Origin: an uncultured Deferribacterales bacterium
GTDB lineage: Bacteria > Chrysiogenota > Deferribacteres > Deferribacterales > Mucispirillaceae
DNA: 64,000 bases
Assembly: GCA_947853665.1 (NCBI GenBank)
Contig: CANTXF010000010.1
Location: 62,001 to 126,000, forward strand
Direction: 5' to 3'
Numbering within the stretch: position 1 is the stretch's first letter; each line of letters opens with the position of its first letter. Below are positions 15,154 through 26,000 of this stretch, piece by piece. The notes under the pieces are model-generated. The model saw only the letters and a list, made by a program, of their open reading frames with translations, did not search any database and had not been told where the DNA came from. The position numbers were made by a program, and so were the translations under genes.

Positions 15154-16860
15154 ATGCCGGAAAACAAACTTGAGAACGCTCTTAAAAACTCAAACTCCAT
15201 ATATTTAAGACGCCACGGAGAAAACCCCGTGCCCTGGCAGACCTGGGGCGAAGACGCATTCAGGCTGGCGAAAGAGCTTAAAAGGCCGGTATTTTTAAGC
15301 TCCGGGTATGCGTCCTGCCACTGGTGCCGCGTAATGGAGCAGGAATCCTTTTCCGACCCGGAAACGGCCCGCATACTGGCGGAAAAATTCGTTCCCATAA
15401 AGCTGGACAAGGACGAATATCCCGATATAGATAAAAAATATCAATTCTACCTGCAATCCACAGGAGAAGCCGGAGGCTGGCCTCTCACGGTGTTTATGAC
15501 GCCGGATAAGGAGCCTTTTTTCGCGGGAACCTACTATCCGCTTAAACCGTCGGCAAACAAGCCGTCCTTTAAAGCCCTGCTTAACGGCATATCGAAGGTT
15601 TATAAAGAAACCCCGGAAGAAACGGAAAAGGTAATAAAAGTACGGGAGGATTTTCTTAAATCCTTTTACGAGATAAAGGAACCGCCCGTTCTGACCCGGG
15701 AAGAGAAGGAAAAATACCAGACCGGCGAATTTAAAAAGATATTCGACAGAGAATTCGGAGGCCTGCGGGAAGGAGCCAAATTCCCGAATATTCCCGCCAT
15801 GACATATCTTGCCGGGCACACGGGAGACCCGGAAATACTTAAATTCCTGATACTTACCGCGGATAAATTATGCACGTCCGCAATAAGCGACCACCTTTTC
15901 GGCGGCTTTTTCCGCTACACGGCGGATAGAAAATGGATGCGGCCTCATTTTGAAAAAATGCTTACGGATAACGCCCAGATACCGTCTTTTCTGCTGAAAA
16001 TGTACGATATAACAGAAAACCGCACCTATCTGATGACGGCAAAAAAAGCACTGGACTATGTTATAAACAACCTTATGACGGATTTCGGCCTGCTGAATTC
16101 CGTGGACGCGGATTCCCCCAACGCTAAAGGGCTGCTTTCGGAAGGTTATTTTTATAAAGTAACCGACAGGGATTTTACGGCACTGACGGAAGGCGAGCTT
16201 AAAAACTTCCCCAACGAAGCGGGGGTGGAAAACGGGATAATATGGCTTAAAAGCCCGGAATACATAAAAGTCGCGGCAATACAGCCCACGCTTGAAAAAG
16301 TGTCCAGGCGGGCGGCGTCGGTAAAAACGCCCCCCGCTTCCGATAACAAGATACTTTCCGGCCCTAATTTTATGTTCTGCTCCGCCCTGCTGGACTGCTT
16401 TGAAACATCTGGCGAGGACTGGTATCTGGATCAGGCTTCTGCGCTGTTCGGCAAAATGCGCAGCGTTGTCATGGACGGCCCCTCGGTTTACCGCGGTTCC
16501 TACGGCGGGGAAATAATAGAGCATAAAGTTCTGGAGGATCACGTATACTGCCTCGAAACGGCGGTAAAATTCTTCGATATTACGAAAGAAAAGGAGTTTC
16601 TCTCATTAGCCCGCGCAGTATCGTCGGAAATAGAAAGAATATTCGTAAAAGACGAGCTGCCGTATCTGGATTCGGAAAAAACGATACTGGACTCCTTCGA
16701 CGACGACAAGCCGAATCCCATGGGCCTTTATCTGTATCTGAGAACGGTTTATGAAAATCTTTTTGACAGCCCGTCCGGAGATAACTTCAAGGCCTTCGCA
16801 AGGGACAGGACCATGCGTTTCCCCACGGGCCATCCGACGATGATGAGGGCGAAGCTTTGA
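15154..16860 (+). CDS. DUF255 / YyaL-like thioredoxin-domain protein
   Basis: A 568-residue protein with the N-terminal thioredoxin-like DUF255 domain, including SGYASCHWCRVMEQESF (Cys55 and Cys58) and GGWPLTVFMTPD. An alpha/alpha six-barrel (glycoside-hydrolase-like) region follows, with GGFFRYTADRKWMRPHFEK. The start chosen is ATG 15154, four bases after GGAGGG; an in-frame ATG at 15136 sits inside the upstream terminator. The protein is roughly 100 residues shorter than the common members, mainly at the C-terminus, but has no internal break. The biochemical role of this family is not settled. Residues 16861-17061 downstream hold no gene. Confidence 0.9.
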   Translation: MPENKLENALKNSNSIYLRRHGENPVPWQTWGEDAFRLAKELKRPVFLSSGYASCHWCRVMEQESFSDPETARILAEKFVPIKLDKDEYPDIDKKYQFYLQSTGEAGGWPLTVFMTPDKEPFFAGTYYPLKPSANKPSFKALLNGISKVYKETPEETEKVIKVREDFLKSFYEIKEPPVLTREEKEKYQTGEFKKIFDREFGGLREGAKFPNIPAMTYLAGHTGDPEILKFLILTADKLCTSAISDHLFGGFFRYTADRKWMRPHFEKMLTDNAQIPSFLLKMYDITENRTYLMTAKKALDYVINNLMTDFGLLNSVDADSPNAKGLLSEGYFYKVTDRDFTALTEGELKNFPNEAGVENGIIWLKSPEYIKVAAIQPTLEKVSRRAASVKTPPASDNKILSGPNFMFCSALLDCFETSGEDWYLDQASALFGKMRSVVMDGPSVYRGSYGGEIIEHKVLEDHVYCLETAVKFFDITKEKEFLSLARAVSSEIERIFVKDELPYLDSEKTILDSFDDDKPNPMGLYLYLRTVYENLFDSPSGDNFKAFARDRTMRFPTGHPTMMRAKL

Positions 16861-17061
16861 AAGAAACCTGCAGGTAAAAGGCGTTAAAATCCCCGGGGCG
16901 CATATATCCGTTTGAAAGCGGGCAAGCCTTCCTTTGGATCCGCGTCAGAAAGGCAAACGCCTCTGGAAAATAACGCCCGCAGGCTTTATCGGTCAATCCC
17001 GGCTGCCGGCGGAATATATTTATGAAAATGACACGGCCAGAAGCTCAAAGCCTTAAAACCG

Positions 17062-17595
17062 TCACTCATAAAAAGCTTCCGGATAGTTTACTACGCCCTT
17101 TACCCCTTTAAGCGCGCCGGGAAGAAGCTCCGCTGCCATACAACATTCTTCCGGCGCGTCAAAAGGAAACTCTATGCCGAAATCAGCGGCCCTGCGATAC
17201 CCGAACCGGGGATAATAATCTTTATGCCCCAGTAAAACCGCAGTCCCATATCCCAGCGAAGCCGCCGCTTTATGGGCTTCCAGAAGCAGCGCCCCTCCTA
17301 TCCCCCGGTTCTGAAAACGGGGCGAAACCGCCAGAGGCGCCACCCCTAACGAGGCTACGGTTTTATTATCAGATATAATCTTTACTTCGGTAAGCAGAAT
17401 ATATCCCACTATTCCGCAGCCGTCCGCTTCGGCCACGATGGAAAGCTCCGGTATGAAAGAAGCCGACTTATGCAGCCGTTCCACAAGATAATGCTCCCGG
17501 CGGTCGCTTTCTGGAACGTTTTTGAAAGCCGCTTCCACCAGTCTGTAAATTGCCGGGCCGTCGCCGGCCCGTTCACTTCTGATTTTAATATTCAT
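17062..17595 (-). CDS. GNAT family N-acetyltransferase (YhbS-like)
   Basis: A 177-residue GNAT protein with a recognisable acetyl-CoA-binding motif A, VSPRFQNRGIGGALLLEAHK, and the C-terminal YYPRFGYRRAADFGIEFPF block that marks the YhbS-like subgroup. It should transfer an acetyl group to an unknown amine. No Shine-Dalgarno precedes the ATG, and an AT-rich TATAAA lies close upstream, so a very short leader is possible. It stands alone between convergent and divergent neighbours. Confidence 0.9.
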   Translation of the reverse strand: MNIKIRSERAGDGPAIYRLVEAAFKNVPESDRREHYLVERLHKSASFIPELSIVAEADGCGIVGYILLTEVKIISDNKTVASLGVAPLAVSPRFQNRGIGGALLLEAHKAAASLGYGTAVLLGHKDYYPRFGYRRAADFGIEFPFDAPEECCMAAELLPGALKGVKGVVNYPEAFYE

Positions 17596-17816
17596 AATAA
17601 TTATCGATTTATAAGCAAAAATCCATGCGGCCGTATTTGATCCGGCTGAAAACGGCTGAAATTTATAAATTAATATCCGCTATTCAATTTTTATTTTATT
17701 ATATAATCGAAAACGGACTTAAAAACCGGTTTTTATCAGTTTTTCTGCTTCTGACATACGTACCCGGGTATTTAAAATTTCAGATAGCGCGCCTTGCAGG
17801 TATCAAGAAACATATT

Positions 17817-18563
17817 TTACCGCTTTAGATACAGCTTTAATGCCGAATATTCCTCACAGCCTTTTTGATAATTCATATCGCAGGCTTTTCCATATAAATA
17901 AAGGGCCTTGTCTTCGTCGGCTTCGATCCCCCTGCCATGCTCATACATAACGCCGGCGTTATAGCAGCCCTCACCGTTTCCTCCGCCGCAGGCTCTTTCA
18001 TACAGTTCCGCGGCTTTAGGATAATCCCGCCCGATCCTCCGGCCTTCTGAGTACATATCTCCCAGCATATTACAGGCCCAGGTTGTTCCGCCGAAGCATC
18101 TTTTTTCATACAGCCCCACGGTTTTTTTATACAGCTCCGAGGCTTTAGAATAATCCTGCGCGACCCCGCGGCCTTTCGTATACATATCGCCCAGCATGCT
18201 GCAGGCCGCCGCGTTTTCGTCGTCATAGCAGTTTTTTCCATACAGCGCCGCGGCTTTTGCATATAGCTCCGAAGCTCTGTTATAATCCGGCTTAACTCCC
18301 AAGCCTTTCTCATACATATCGCCAAGGCTGAAACAGCTTGCGGCGTATCCGCCATAGCAGGCTTTTTCATACAGCTCCGCGGCTTTAGAATAATCCTGCT
18401 TAACCCTAATACCCTGCGCATACATAATGCCTAGGCTGAAACAGCTTCCGGCGCCTCCGTCATCGCAGGATTTTTTTAATTTTAAGTCCGCCTCAGTCAT
18501 CGCGCGGCTTCCGGCGGTAAATACTGCCAAAACGAATATTATGACTTTAAAGGGTATAGGCAT
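17817..18563 (-). CDS. Secreted cysteine-rich Sel1-repeat protein (Hcp-like)
   Basis: A 248-residue protein with an N-terminal signal peptide (MPIPFKVIIFVLAVFTAGSR, cleavage expected after AGSRA). It has about six Sel1-like repeats built on the pattern G-x-MYxxGxGVxxDYxKAxELYxKAC. Paired cysteines recur once per repeat, as in the Helicobacter cysteine-rich proteins, suggesting disulfide-stabilised repeats in the periplasm or outside the cell. AGGAG precedes the ATG. Repeats of this class bind proteins; the partner is unknown. A second Sel1 protein at 46886 lacks both the signal peptide and the cysteines. Confidence 0.9.
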   Translation of the reverse strand: MPIPFKVIIFVLAVFTAGSRAMTEADLKLKKSCDDGGAGSCFSLGIMYAQGIRVKQDYSKAAELYEKACYGGYAASCFSLGDMYEKGLGVKPDYNRASELYAKAAALYGKNCYDDENAAACSMLGDMYTKGRGVAQDYSKASELYKKTVGLYEKRCFGGTTWACNMLGDMYSEGRRIGRDYPKAAELYERACGGGNGEGCYNAGVMYEHGRGIEADEDKALYLYGKACDMNYQKGCEEYSALKLYLKR

Positions 18564-18741
18564 TACAGGACTCCTGTCGATTAGATACTCGGTATTTATC
18601 CTAAATGTATATAACCGCTTTAATAATCAAACCCTAAAGCGGCGTGGAATTTATTTCTAAATTTTTGCCCGCTCGGCCTAAGGGCGGAAAAAGCCTTTCC
18701 GCCGGGACTTTCATTAAAAATCCCGGAGGCGCGTTTTTCAG

Positions 18742-19296
18742 TTATTCCAGTATAAACTCAATAGGATACCCGTCCACGTTACCGACTTCAAAATATTCGT
18801 CGAATTCGTCCTTATCTTTCGTTTCGTAAAAATCAATTACTTTACTTAAAAAGGCTTCCAAGGTGGGTGAAATTACGTTTCTGTCGTTATCCGCGTGCCA
18901 AAACTCTATAAGCTGACCCTCTATTCCTGTAAAGGTTCCGGACAAATCGCAGCAGATACTGTCCCCGCCTCCGTTTTCAAAAACGGGGATCCATTTTTCG
19001 TTCCACCAGTTTTCAAGCTCGAAGTCGGAGCCTATCATTTCGTTCAGCTCGGAAGCGATGTAAAGTGCATGCTCCAGAGAAACAAACATGGAATTATTTA
19101 CAAAAGATTCCACGCAGTCAGGATTCTGCCCGTTCTTCCATTTATAAAGAGCCCTGAGGTTACCGGGGATTTTCACACCGTAAGCTTCCTCAAGCTTATT
19201 TATCTGAAAATCGTTTAAGGGTTCGTTAAGCGCCGAATAATATTCCGGCCTCAGCTCCGCTAAAAGCTTATCCAGCTTTTCAATAATTTTATACAT
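18742..19296 (-). CDS. SMI1/KNR4 (SUKH) family protein
   Basis: A 184-residue soluble protein. The central pattern matches the SUKH/SMI1-KNR4 fold: LNDFQINKLEEAYGVKIPGN then LRALYKWKNGQN, followed by W-P-F-GGGD (KWIPVFENGGGDSICCDLSG) and a C-terminal LEAFLSKVIDFY helix. In bacteria SUKH proteins are commonly immunity proteins of contact-dependent or polymorphic toxin systems, but lone copies also exist. No toxin gene is adjacent. No Shine-Dalgarno is evident. The 18564-18741 gap downstream contains a GGCGGAAA stem (18683-18703) that may act as a weak terminator. Confidence 0.85.
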   Translation of the reverse strand: MYKIIEKLDKLLAELRPEYYSALNEPLNDFQINKLEEAYGVKIPGNLRALYKWKNGQNPDCVESFVNNSMFVSLEHALYIASELNEMIGSDFELENWWNEKWIPVFENGGGDSICCDLSGTFTGIEGQLIEFWHADNDRNVISPTLEAFLSKVIDFYETKDKDEFDEYFEVGNVDGYPIEFILE

Positions 19297-19349
19297 AAGT
19301 CAATTTTTCCGCGTTTGCAGGAGCGGGTCGTGTCATTTTCCTTTTATAA

Positions 19350-19850
19350 TTATCTGCAAAGCTCAAGGGCCTTGGGATGATATTTAAGACCTTCGTCGAA
19401 ACGCAGATAGCTTTTGGTTTCCTCCATTTTTTCAGGCAGCATGGGGAAAAACAGCCCTTTAGCCATGGTCAGGACTTTGCCGTCCTTATCCGTTATCCTG
19501 CCCCTGGCGGAGACCATACCGCCTTTTTCCATTCCGGCGAACTCGGTGGTTATAAGCAAGGGCTCGTCCAGGGGAGCGTTTTTCTTATAAGTTACCGTAA
19601 GCTCCCTTGTAAAAAGAAACATTTTAGAATCGGAAAAAATAAAGGCCGCCCATCCCATGGCTTCGTCCAGCACGGAGGAAAGAACCCCTCCGTGAGCCAC
19701 CTTGCGGTAGCTGTTAAAATAATCCGCCAGCTTTAGATCCACGTGCACCTTATCGTCCTCTACGTAGAACATTACCTGAAGCCCGTGAGGGTTATCGCTT
19801 CCGCATACGAAACAGCCGGTGGAATAAGGTAGATACAGTTTTTCGCTCAT
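19350..19850 (-). CDS. PaaI-type hotdog-fold thioesterase
   Basis: A 166-residue protein with the hotdog core signature VAHGGVLSSVLDEAMGWAAF, containing the HGG and Asp/Glu features of acyl-CoA thioesterases, plus an N-terminal CFVCGSDNPHGLQVMFY segment typical of the PaaI/THEM4-like group. It probably hydrolyses an acyl-CoA thioester. It begins four bases after the stop of the glucan phosphorylase and is likely co-transcribed with it, with no obvious metabolic link. Confidence 0.88.
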   Translation of the reverse strand: MSEKLYLPYSTGCFVCGSDNPHGLQVMFYVEDDKVHVDLKLADYFNSYRKVAHGGVLSSVLDEAMGWAAFIFSDSKMFLFTRELTVTYKKNAPLDEPLLITTEFAGMEKGGMVSARGRITDKDGKVLTMAKGLFFPMLPEKMEETKSYLRFDEGLKYHPKALELCR

Positions 19851-19854
19851 TTTG

Positions 19855-22395
19855 TCACGCCCACTTAACCTTATTAAGCTCGAAAGGATTTTTAAGGAAC
19901 CTGTGAAAGGGCGTTATAAGGAAAGCCACCTTAAATTTACCGGCCTTTTCAAGGACGTAGGAGCCTTTGAAAACACACCTGTCTCCGTCCTTGCCGCCGT
20001 ATTCCAGCCTTATGAATTCCGGGTCGTTCATGCGGCCGCTGTCGCCTCCGAATTCTACCACGGCAAACACGCCCAAATGCTCGGGGGCAGTACCGTTTGC
20101 GTCTATGGTGCACGAAAAAGCAGCCTCCTCTCCCGGAGCGAAGGAGGAAGCCTTTACGTCCGTTTCCACAAAGCCCAGGCCGTCCCACTTCTCAAGAATC
20201 TGAGCGTACCATTCCATATATTTTTTGGCTTCGGCACATTCAGAAGACACAAACTCCTTATAAAGCCTGTGGAGAGGCACGTAATACTGCTCCGTATAGT
20301 CCATAAGCATACGGGATGAGTTAAAATATCCCGGTATGGTTCTCAGGTTTTCCTTTATCATGCCGATCCACGATCTTGGCATGCCGTTCTTATCCCTGGA
20401 GTAAAAAAGCGGCACGATCTCGTTTTCGAGCTTGTCGTATATTTCCATGCTTTCAACGAAATCCTGATAATCGTTTTCCGGGTATTCTTCCCCGGAGCCG
20501 ATGGCCCAGCCGTTATTGCCGTTATAGCCTTCCACCCACCAGCCGTCCAGCACGGAGAGGTTAAGGGCGCCGTTTGCTGCGGCCTTCATGCCGGACGTGC
20601 CGGAGGCTTCCATAGGCCTGCGCGGGTTGTTCAGCCATACATCCACCCCTCTGGTAAGGTAGCGCGCCACCTCGATATCGTAATCCTCAAGAAAAACTAT
20701 ATGCTTGCGGAATTCCGGCTTTCTGGCGATGTGTATTATTTTTTTGATTATTTCCTTGCCGCCGTTGTCTTTAGGGTGCGCCTTGCCCGCTATTACAAAC
20801 TGTACGGGACGGTCGGGATTGCTTATTATTTTGGAAAGCCTGGCTTCGTCCATAAAAAGCAGATAAGCCCTTTTATACGTGGCGAAACGGCGGGCGAAGC
20901 CTATGGTAAGGGCGTCCGGGTTAAGGATGTCCTCGGCGTTCATAAGCTCGCTTACGCTGCCCCCGCTTTTGCGTATGGTCTCCTTCATGCGCCTGCGTAT
21001 GAAGGAAACGAGGCGTTCCCTCTGGTTGCGTTTAACGTCGAACAACACGTTATCCGGTATATTCTGCACCTTGTCCCATATTTTAAAATTATAGGGCTTA
21101 TTATACCAGTCGTCCGAAACGTATCTGTTCATAAGGTTCTTAAAATCGCTGGACATAAAGGAAGGCAGATGCACGCCGTTCGTAACGTGGCCGATGGGCA
21201 CCTGGGAAAGCACAGCCTGAGACCACAGAGAATGGAACATCCTGCGGCTTACATCCCCGTGAAGCCTGCTTACGCCGTTTCTGTAAGTGGAAAGGTTAAT
21301 TCCCGCCACGGCCATATTAAAAGGTTCGTTATTATCGTTGCGGTTTATGCGGCCCAAATTCATAAGCACGTTAAGGTTCATGCCAACAAGATTGTTGCCG
21401 CTGAGATACTCCCTTATCTGGTCGGAGCTGAACACGTCGAAGCCTGCGGGAACAGGCGTATGAGTGGTAAAAAGCGTGCTTTTGCGGACGATCTCCGCGG
21501 CAAGGCGGAAATCTGCGCCTTCCTCCATATATCTTTTTATCCTTTCCAGCGATACGAAAGCCGGATGGCCCTCGTTTATGTGATATACGGTGGGTTTAAG
21601 CCCGCAGGCGGCCAGGGCCCTGCATCCGCCGATACCGAGAACTATCTCCTGGCGTATGCGCATATTGGAATCGCCGTCGTAAAGCTTGCCGGTTATGACC
21701 CTGTCGTCCGGGTGGTTCGACTGAAGGTCAGTATCCATAAGGATAAGGGTCATAAGGCCCACTTTCATTTTCCAGACCCGTATATCCACATTACGGGAAG
21801 CGATATTAACGGATACGTAAATATCCTTGCCGTTTTCGTCCCGGGCGGGCTTCATAGGCATAAGATAAAATTCGTTATAGGGATATCGCTCCTGCTGCCA
21901 GCCGTCGGAGTTGGTATATTGATGAAAGTACCCATTTCTGTATAGAAGGCCCACGGCCGCAAGGGGTATGCCCATATCGGATGTAGACTTGCAATGGTCG
22001 CCGGAAAGGATGCCAAGGCCGCCGGAATAAAGCTGCACGGATTCGTGTATGCCGTATTCCGCCGAAAAATAAGCTACCAGCATATCGGAATCTTCTTTAT
22101 ACGCCTTATTGAACCAGCGTGGCACGGACATATATCTGCCGTAGCTTTCGTAAACGTCGTGGAGGTTCGCCATAAAAACCTCGTCGTCCATAAGGCGGCG
22201 GCAGTCATCCTTCGTAAGGGAGGAAAGAACGGCTATGGGATTATGCCCCGACTGAGACCACAGCTCCGGGTTTATCTCCTTATAAAGATCGGCGGCGGGG
22301 GTATTCCAGGCCCACCACAGGTTGTAGGCGATGGTTTCAAGATGTTTAAGCTTATCGGGAAGGCTTATCTTCACCTCGTATTCACGGATATTCAT
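19855..22395 (-). CDS. glgP: Alpha-glucan (glycogen) phosphorylase, GT35
   Basis: An 846-residue phosphorylase that releases glucose-1-phosphate from alpha-1,4-glucan. It belongs to the bacterial/archaeal subgroup with the DUF3417 N-terminal region (YNLWWAWNTPAADLYKEINP). It contains VYHINEGHPAFVSLERI and the pyridoxal-phosphate lysine region EASGTSGMKAAANGALNLS. The start chosen is ATG 22395, five bases after GGAGGT; an upstream in-frame ATG at 22407 overlaps that Shine-Dalgarno. No glycogen synthesis genes are nearby. It appears to head a two-gene operon with the thioesterase. Confidence 0.94.
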   Translation of the reverse strand: MNIREYEVKISLPDKLKHLETIAYNLWWAWNTPAADLYKEINPELWSQSGHNPIAVLSSLTKDDCRRLMDDEVFMANLHDVYESYGRYMSVPRWFNKAYKEDSDMLVAYFSAEYGIHESVQLYSGGLGILSGDHCKSTSDMGIPLAAVGLLYRNGYFHQYTNSDGWQQERYPYNEFYLMPMKPARDENGKDIYVSVNIASRNVDIRVWKMKVGLMTLILMDTDLQSNHPDDRVITGKLYDGDSNMRIRQEIVLGIGGCRALAACGLKPTVYHINEGHPAFVSLERIKRYMEEGADFRLAAEIVRKSTLFTTHTPVPAGFDVFSSDQIREYLSGNNLVGMNLNVLMNLGRINRNDNNEPFNMAVAGINLSTYRNGVSRLHGDVSRRMFHSLWSQAVLSQVPIGHVTNGVHLPSFMSSDFKNLMNRYVSDDWYNKPYNFKIWDKVQNIPDNVLFDVKRNQRERLVSFIRRRMKETIRKSGGSVSELMNAEDILNPDALTIGFARRFATYKRAYLLFMDEARLSKIISNPDRPVQFVIAGKAHPKDNGGKEIIKKIIHIARKPEFRKHIVFLEDYDIEVARYLTRGVDVWLNNPRRPMEASGTSGMKAAANGALNLSVLDGWWVEGYNGNNGWAIGSGEEYPENDYQDFVESMEIYDKLENEIVPLFYSRDKNGMPRSWIGMIKENLRTIPGYFNSSRMLMDYTEQYYVPLHRLYKEFVSSECAEAKKYMEWYAQILEKWDGLGFVETDVKASSFAPGEEAAFSCTIDANGTAPEHLGVFAVVEFGGDSGRMNDPEFIRLEYGGKDGDRCVFKGSYVLEKAGKFKVAFLITPFHRFLKNPFELNKVKWA

Positions 22396-22494
22396 CAAGA
22401 CCTCCATAAAAGTACGGCGGGCACAGTCCCGCCTAAGACGTATAATGTTTTCAATTTATATTAAAATTATCCGTTTGTCAGCAAAAGAATGATT

Positions 22495-22920
22495 TTAAAC
22501 GCCCGTATGGCCGAAACCGCCGCTTCCGCGCTCGGTGACGGAAAGGGTTTCGCATACTTCAAACACGCATTTTTCAACTTTCGCAAACACTATCTGCCCT
22601 ATCCTTTCGCCCCGCTTATATTTAAAGGTCTCCGCGCCGTGATTTATCATTATGGCGCCTATTTCCCCGCGATAGTCGCTGTCTATCGTGCCGGGAGAAT
22701 TCAGCATAGTAACGCCGTGTTTAAGAGCCAGGCCGCTGCGGGGCCTTACCTGAGCTTCGTACCCGTCCGGTATTTCCATCCTGACGCCCGTTTTTACCAA
22801 TCTGAACTCCCCGGGCCGGATCTCTCCGTCCTCGGCGGCTTTTATGTCGGCTCCGGCGGAACCGGGAGTGGCGAAAGAAGGGATAAGCTCCGGATCGCCG
22901 GTAATTTTTACGCGTATCAT
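22495..22920 (-). CDS. dut: Deoxyuridine 5'-triphosphate nucleotidohydrolase
   Basis: A 141-residue trimeric dUTPase with all five family motifs: [47 protein letters not shown] and the C-terminal [10 protein letters not shown]. It converts dUTP to dUMP and pyrophosphate. The start chosen is ATG 22918-22920, eight or so bases after a GGGGG Shine-Dalgarno; the frame stays open further upstream but without family sequence. It is divergent from the large Big2 lipoprotein gene. Confidence 0.96.
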   Translation of the reverse strand: MIRVKITGDPELIPSFATPGSAGADIKAAEDGEIRPGEFRLVKTGVRMEIPDGYEAQVRPRSGLALKHGVTMLNSPGTIDSDYRGEIGAIMINHGAETFKYKRGERIGQIVFAKVEKCVFEVCETLSVTERGSGGFGHTGV

Positions 22921-23000
22921 AGATTGCCCCCAAAAAAAACTTTTTGACGCAGGATAACATTGAAAAAGGCTCTCCCGCAAGGGGAAGAGAAGGATTATTC

Positions 23001-23028
23001 TTGCATCCGGAGCAATACCGTATATAAT
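23001..23028 (+). promoter_or_regulatory. Predicted promoter of the phase-variable Big2 lipoprotein
   Basis: TTGCAT (23001-23006) and consensus TATAAT (23023-23028) are separated by 16 bp, 36 bases before the ATG at 23065. Confidence 0.6.
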
Positions 23029-23064
23029 ATTACGATTTTTTAAAAAATTACGATTGGGGTAAAC

Positions 23065-26000
23065 ATGAAAAATCTGAAGGCGACGGCATCAATATTGTTC
23101 TGTATTCTTTCCGTTTCCCTGCTTCACGGATGCGGGGGGGGGGAACGGCGGCGGCCAGTATTCCGGCTTTGTGGCCGTAACGGACGTGGTTCTTACTTCG
23201 GACACGGTCGAGCTTGACCTGAAAAGCTCGCCTACTTACCGCATAAAGGCGACGGTCAGACCGTCCAACGCCAGCGATAAAACTCTGAAATATTCCTCCA
23301 GCAGCGAAGCCACGGCGACGGTCGACGAAAACGGCCTTATAACCGCCGTTTCAGCGGGAACCGCCGTCATAACGGTGTCTTCCGTAAGCAACCCGGACGC
23401 GTACGGAGTTATAACGGTAAACGTATCGGCGGAAGGCTCCGGCGGCGGCATAGGAGACGCCGGAACGGACATTAAGTGGGACGGCCTGCCATCCTCCTCC
23501 ATTACGGGCGACGCGGCGGTTTTTAACGAAGCGCTGCCTGAACCGGCTACAAAAGTAACTCCGGAAAATATACTGGCGCTTATCGGCCATTACAGAATAG
23601 AATATATGACGGTTCAAAGCGCGGACGGCTTTAAGCTCGTGGATAATATCGCCGGTTCCGGCGACAATATGCGCGGCGAAATAGCCGTAAACGCAGTTCC
23701 CTGCGAAATGGACAGTATATCGTGCCCGGCCGGGCTTACAATAAAAATGCAGTTTAAATCCCAGTTTCACCCGGACATAGTAAGCCAGGGAATACCAGAA
23801 TCTATACGTTTCATAAGGACGGATATTTACATCCCCATAGCAAGCCTATACGAGATAGGAGCTACTTTCGACAAATTGGGAGCAGATATAGCGGAAGACC
23901 CCGCAATACCGGGAGAATACGTGGTTAAATTTACGCTTAAAAGCCCGGATCTGCCCATGCCAAAAGACTATACCATGCAGGTAACATTAAAGAAAATCGC
24001 CGACGACGAAATGCTGAACCCTCAAATAACCCTTGACGGCTCAAGATATTTCAGCGAGTCCTCCGGCGGCGATATTCCGGTATCCGGAATATCCGCCAAT
24101 AATAAAACTATAACCCTGGAAACAGGCGGTACGGCTTCCCTTTCCTACAGCCTGCTGCCGCTTGACGCCACAAATAAAAACGTGAGCTTTTCATCGGATA
24201 ATCCCGGTGTAGCGGACGTAAACGGCGCAGGCGTCATTACCGCCCGCTCGGCCGGAACTGCCGTTATAACGTTAAGAACCGAGGACGGCGGTAAAACGGA
24301 TACGGTAAAAGTAACCGTAACCGAAAAAAATATAGCCGTGGAAAGCGTAAGCGCCGGAGAACACGATATAGATCTGGATATAAACCCGGCGCTCGATATG
24401 AGAAGCGCCAACGTTACGCTTAAAACCATGCCGGAAAACGCCTCCGACAAAAGGCTTAAAATAGAAAGCAGCTCAAAGCCGGAGGCGCTGCAGGCTCTGC
24501 TTAAGGATAACGGAGACGGCACTTATACACTTATCCTGACCGCCGCCGCGGAATCGGCCTCCCCGGCGGAAGTTACCGTGGTATCGGAAAGCAACGCCAA
24601 CGCGAAAGCGGTTATTAAGGTAAATATAAGCGATACTACCGTGCGTCCGCAAAGCGTAAGCATCTCCCCGCAGAATAAGACCGTCAAGGAAGGGGAATCA
24701 TTTACACTTACCGCCTCAGTATTACCGGAAAACGCATACGAAAAAAGCGTGGTATTTTCATCCGATAATACAGGCGTTGCAAAGGTAAACGCTCTGACGG
24801 GAGAAGTTACCGCAATAAGCGCCGGAACGGCAAACATTACGGTAAAGACCCTGGACGGCGGCAAAACGGACGTATGCGCCGTAACCGTGGAAAAACCGTT
24901 CGTAAAGCTGGAAAGCATAAGCGTGCCCGCTGCTATCACGCTGGGAGACAACAGCCAGCCCACACAGCTTATAGTAGTATTTACGCCAAGCGACGCTACC
25001 GATAAAACGGTAACATTCTCATCAAGCAAGCCGGATATAGCAGACGTAGACGCAAGTACTGGCCTTATCACGCCCAAAAAGGCCGGAGAAACCGTTATAA
25101 CCGTTTCCGGGGCGGACGGCGTAAGCGCGTCATGCACCGTAACCGTTTCTTCAAGCGTTATAGAGGTGTCAAGCGTAGCAATTACCAACAAGCCGTCGGA
25201 TAAGGAGCTTAAAAAAGGCGGAACATACAAGCTCGAATATGAAGTGCTCCCCGCAGACGCCACCGATAAAGGAGTTACTTTCTCCGTAACGGGAGACGCG
25301 CTTGAAGTGGCTCAGGACGGTACGGTAACGGCAAAAAAAGCCGGGCAGGCCACGGTTCGCGTAGTGTCCGACGCGGCAAGCGACAAATACGACGAATTTC
25401 AGTTTTACGTATGGGAAACGGCGGATATTACTGGAAAATACGCCGTCGAATCCCTTAATATCACTTACGACGGAACAACGGTAACATCCTCCGGCGAGTT
25501 TACCGCAAAAAGCTACTACTATGACAAAGCGGACTTTGCCATATCCGCCCAGGCCGGAGGAGATCTTGAAGTAAGCGGAAAATTTCAGCTCGTATGGAGC
25601 CATTTCATTAATAATCCGGCCTGGGATATTTTCCGTTATCAGTATTTTACTCTTTCAGACACCATAACGGAAAGGCAGCTGAGCGCTGACAGACTGCATG
25701 AAAAAAATATAACGCTGAACGATAACGGAACCCTGACCTATGTATTCCCTTTCGATATAAGCGGCGGAAAAATCGTCTATAACTCCGGCTCGCAAAATAA
25801 GCTGGAACTTGTGCTGAATAACAAATCGGCATACTCCCCGGTATCTGACGGCAAATACAGGCAGGTAACTCCCGTGAATTTTGAGGACCCGTACAGCTTA
25901 CAGGGAACTTACGACATAGTTGATTTTACACAAACAAATAGCATGGGTAACAACTATTCAGTGGGAACACGCGACGGGTTAGGATATGTAGAGCGTATGA

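Noticed and set aside
17625-17828. Plus-strand 67-codon frame between the GNAT and Sel1 genes
   Set aside because: No ribosome-binding site; overlaps the 3' end of the Sel1 gene; hydrophobic content explained by AT-rich intergenic DNA.
18683-18703. GGCGGAAA/TTTCCGCC hairpin as a terminator of the SUKH gene
   Set aside because: The stem is good but neither side carries a proper T tract, so it is mentioned only in the gene entry.
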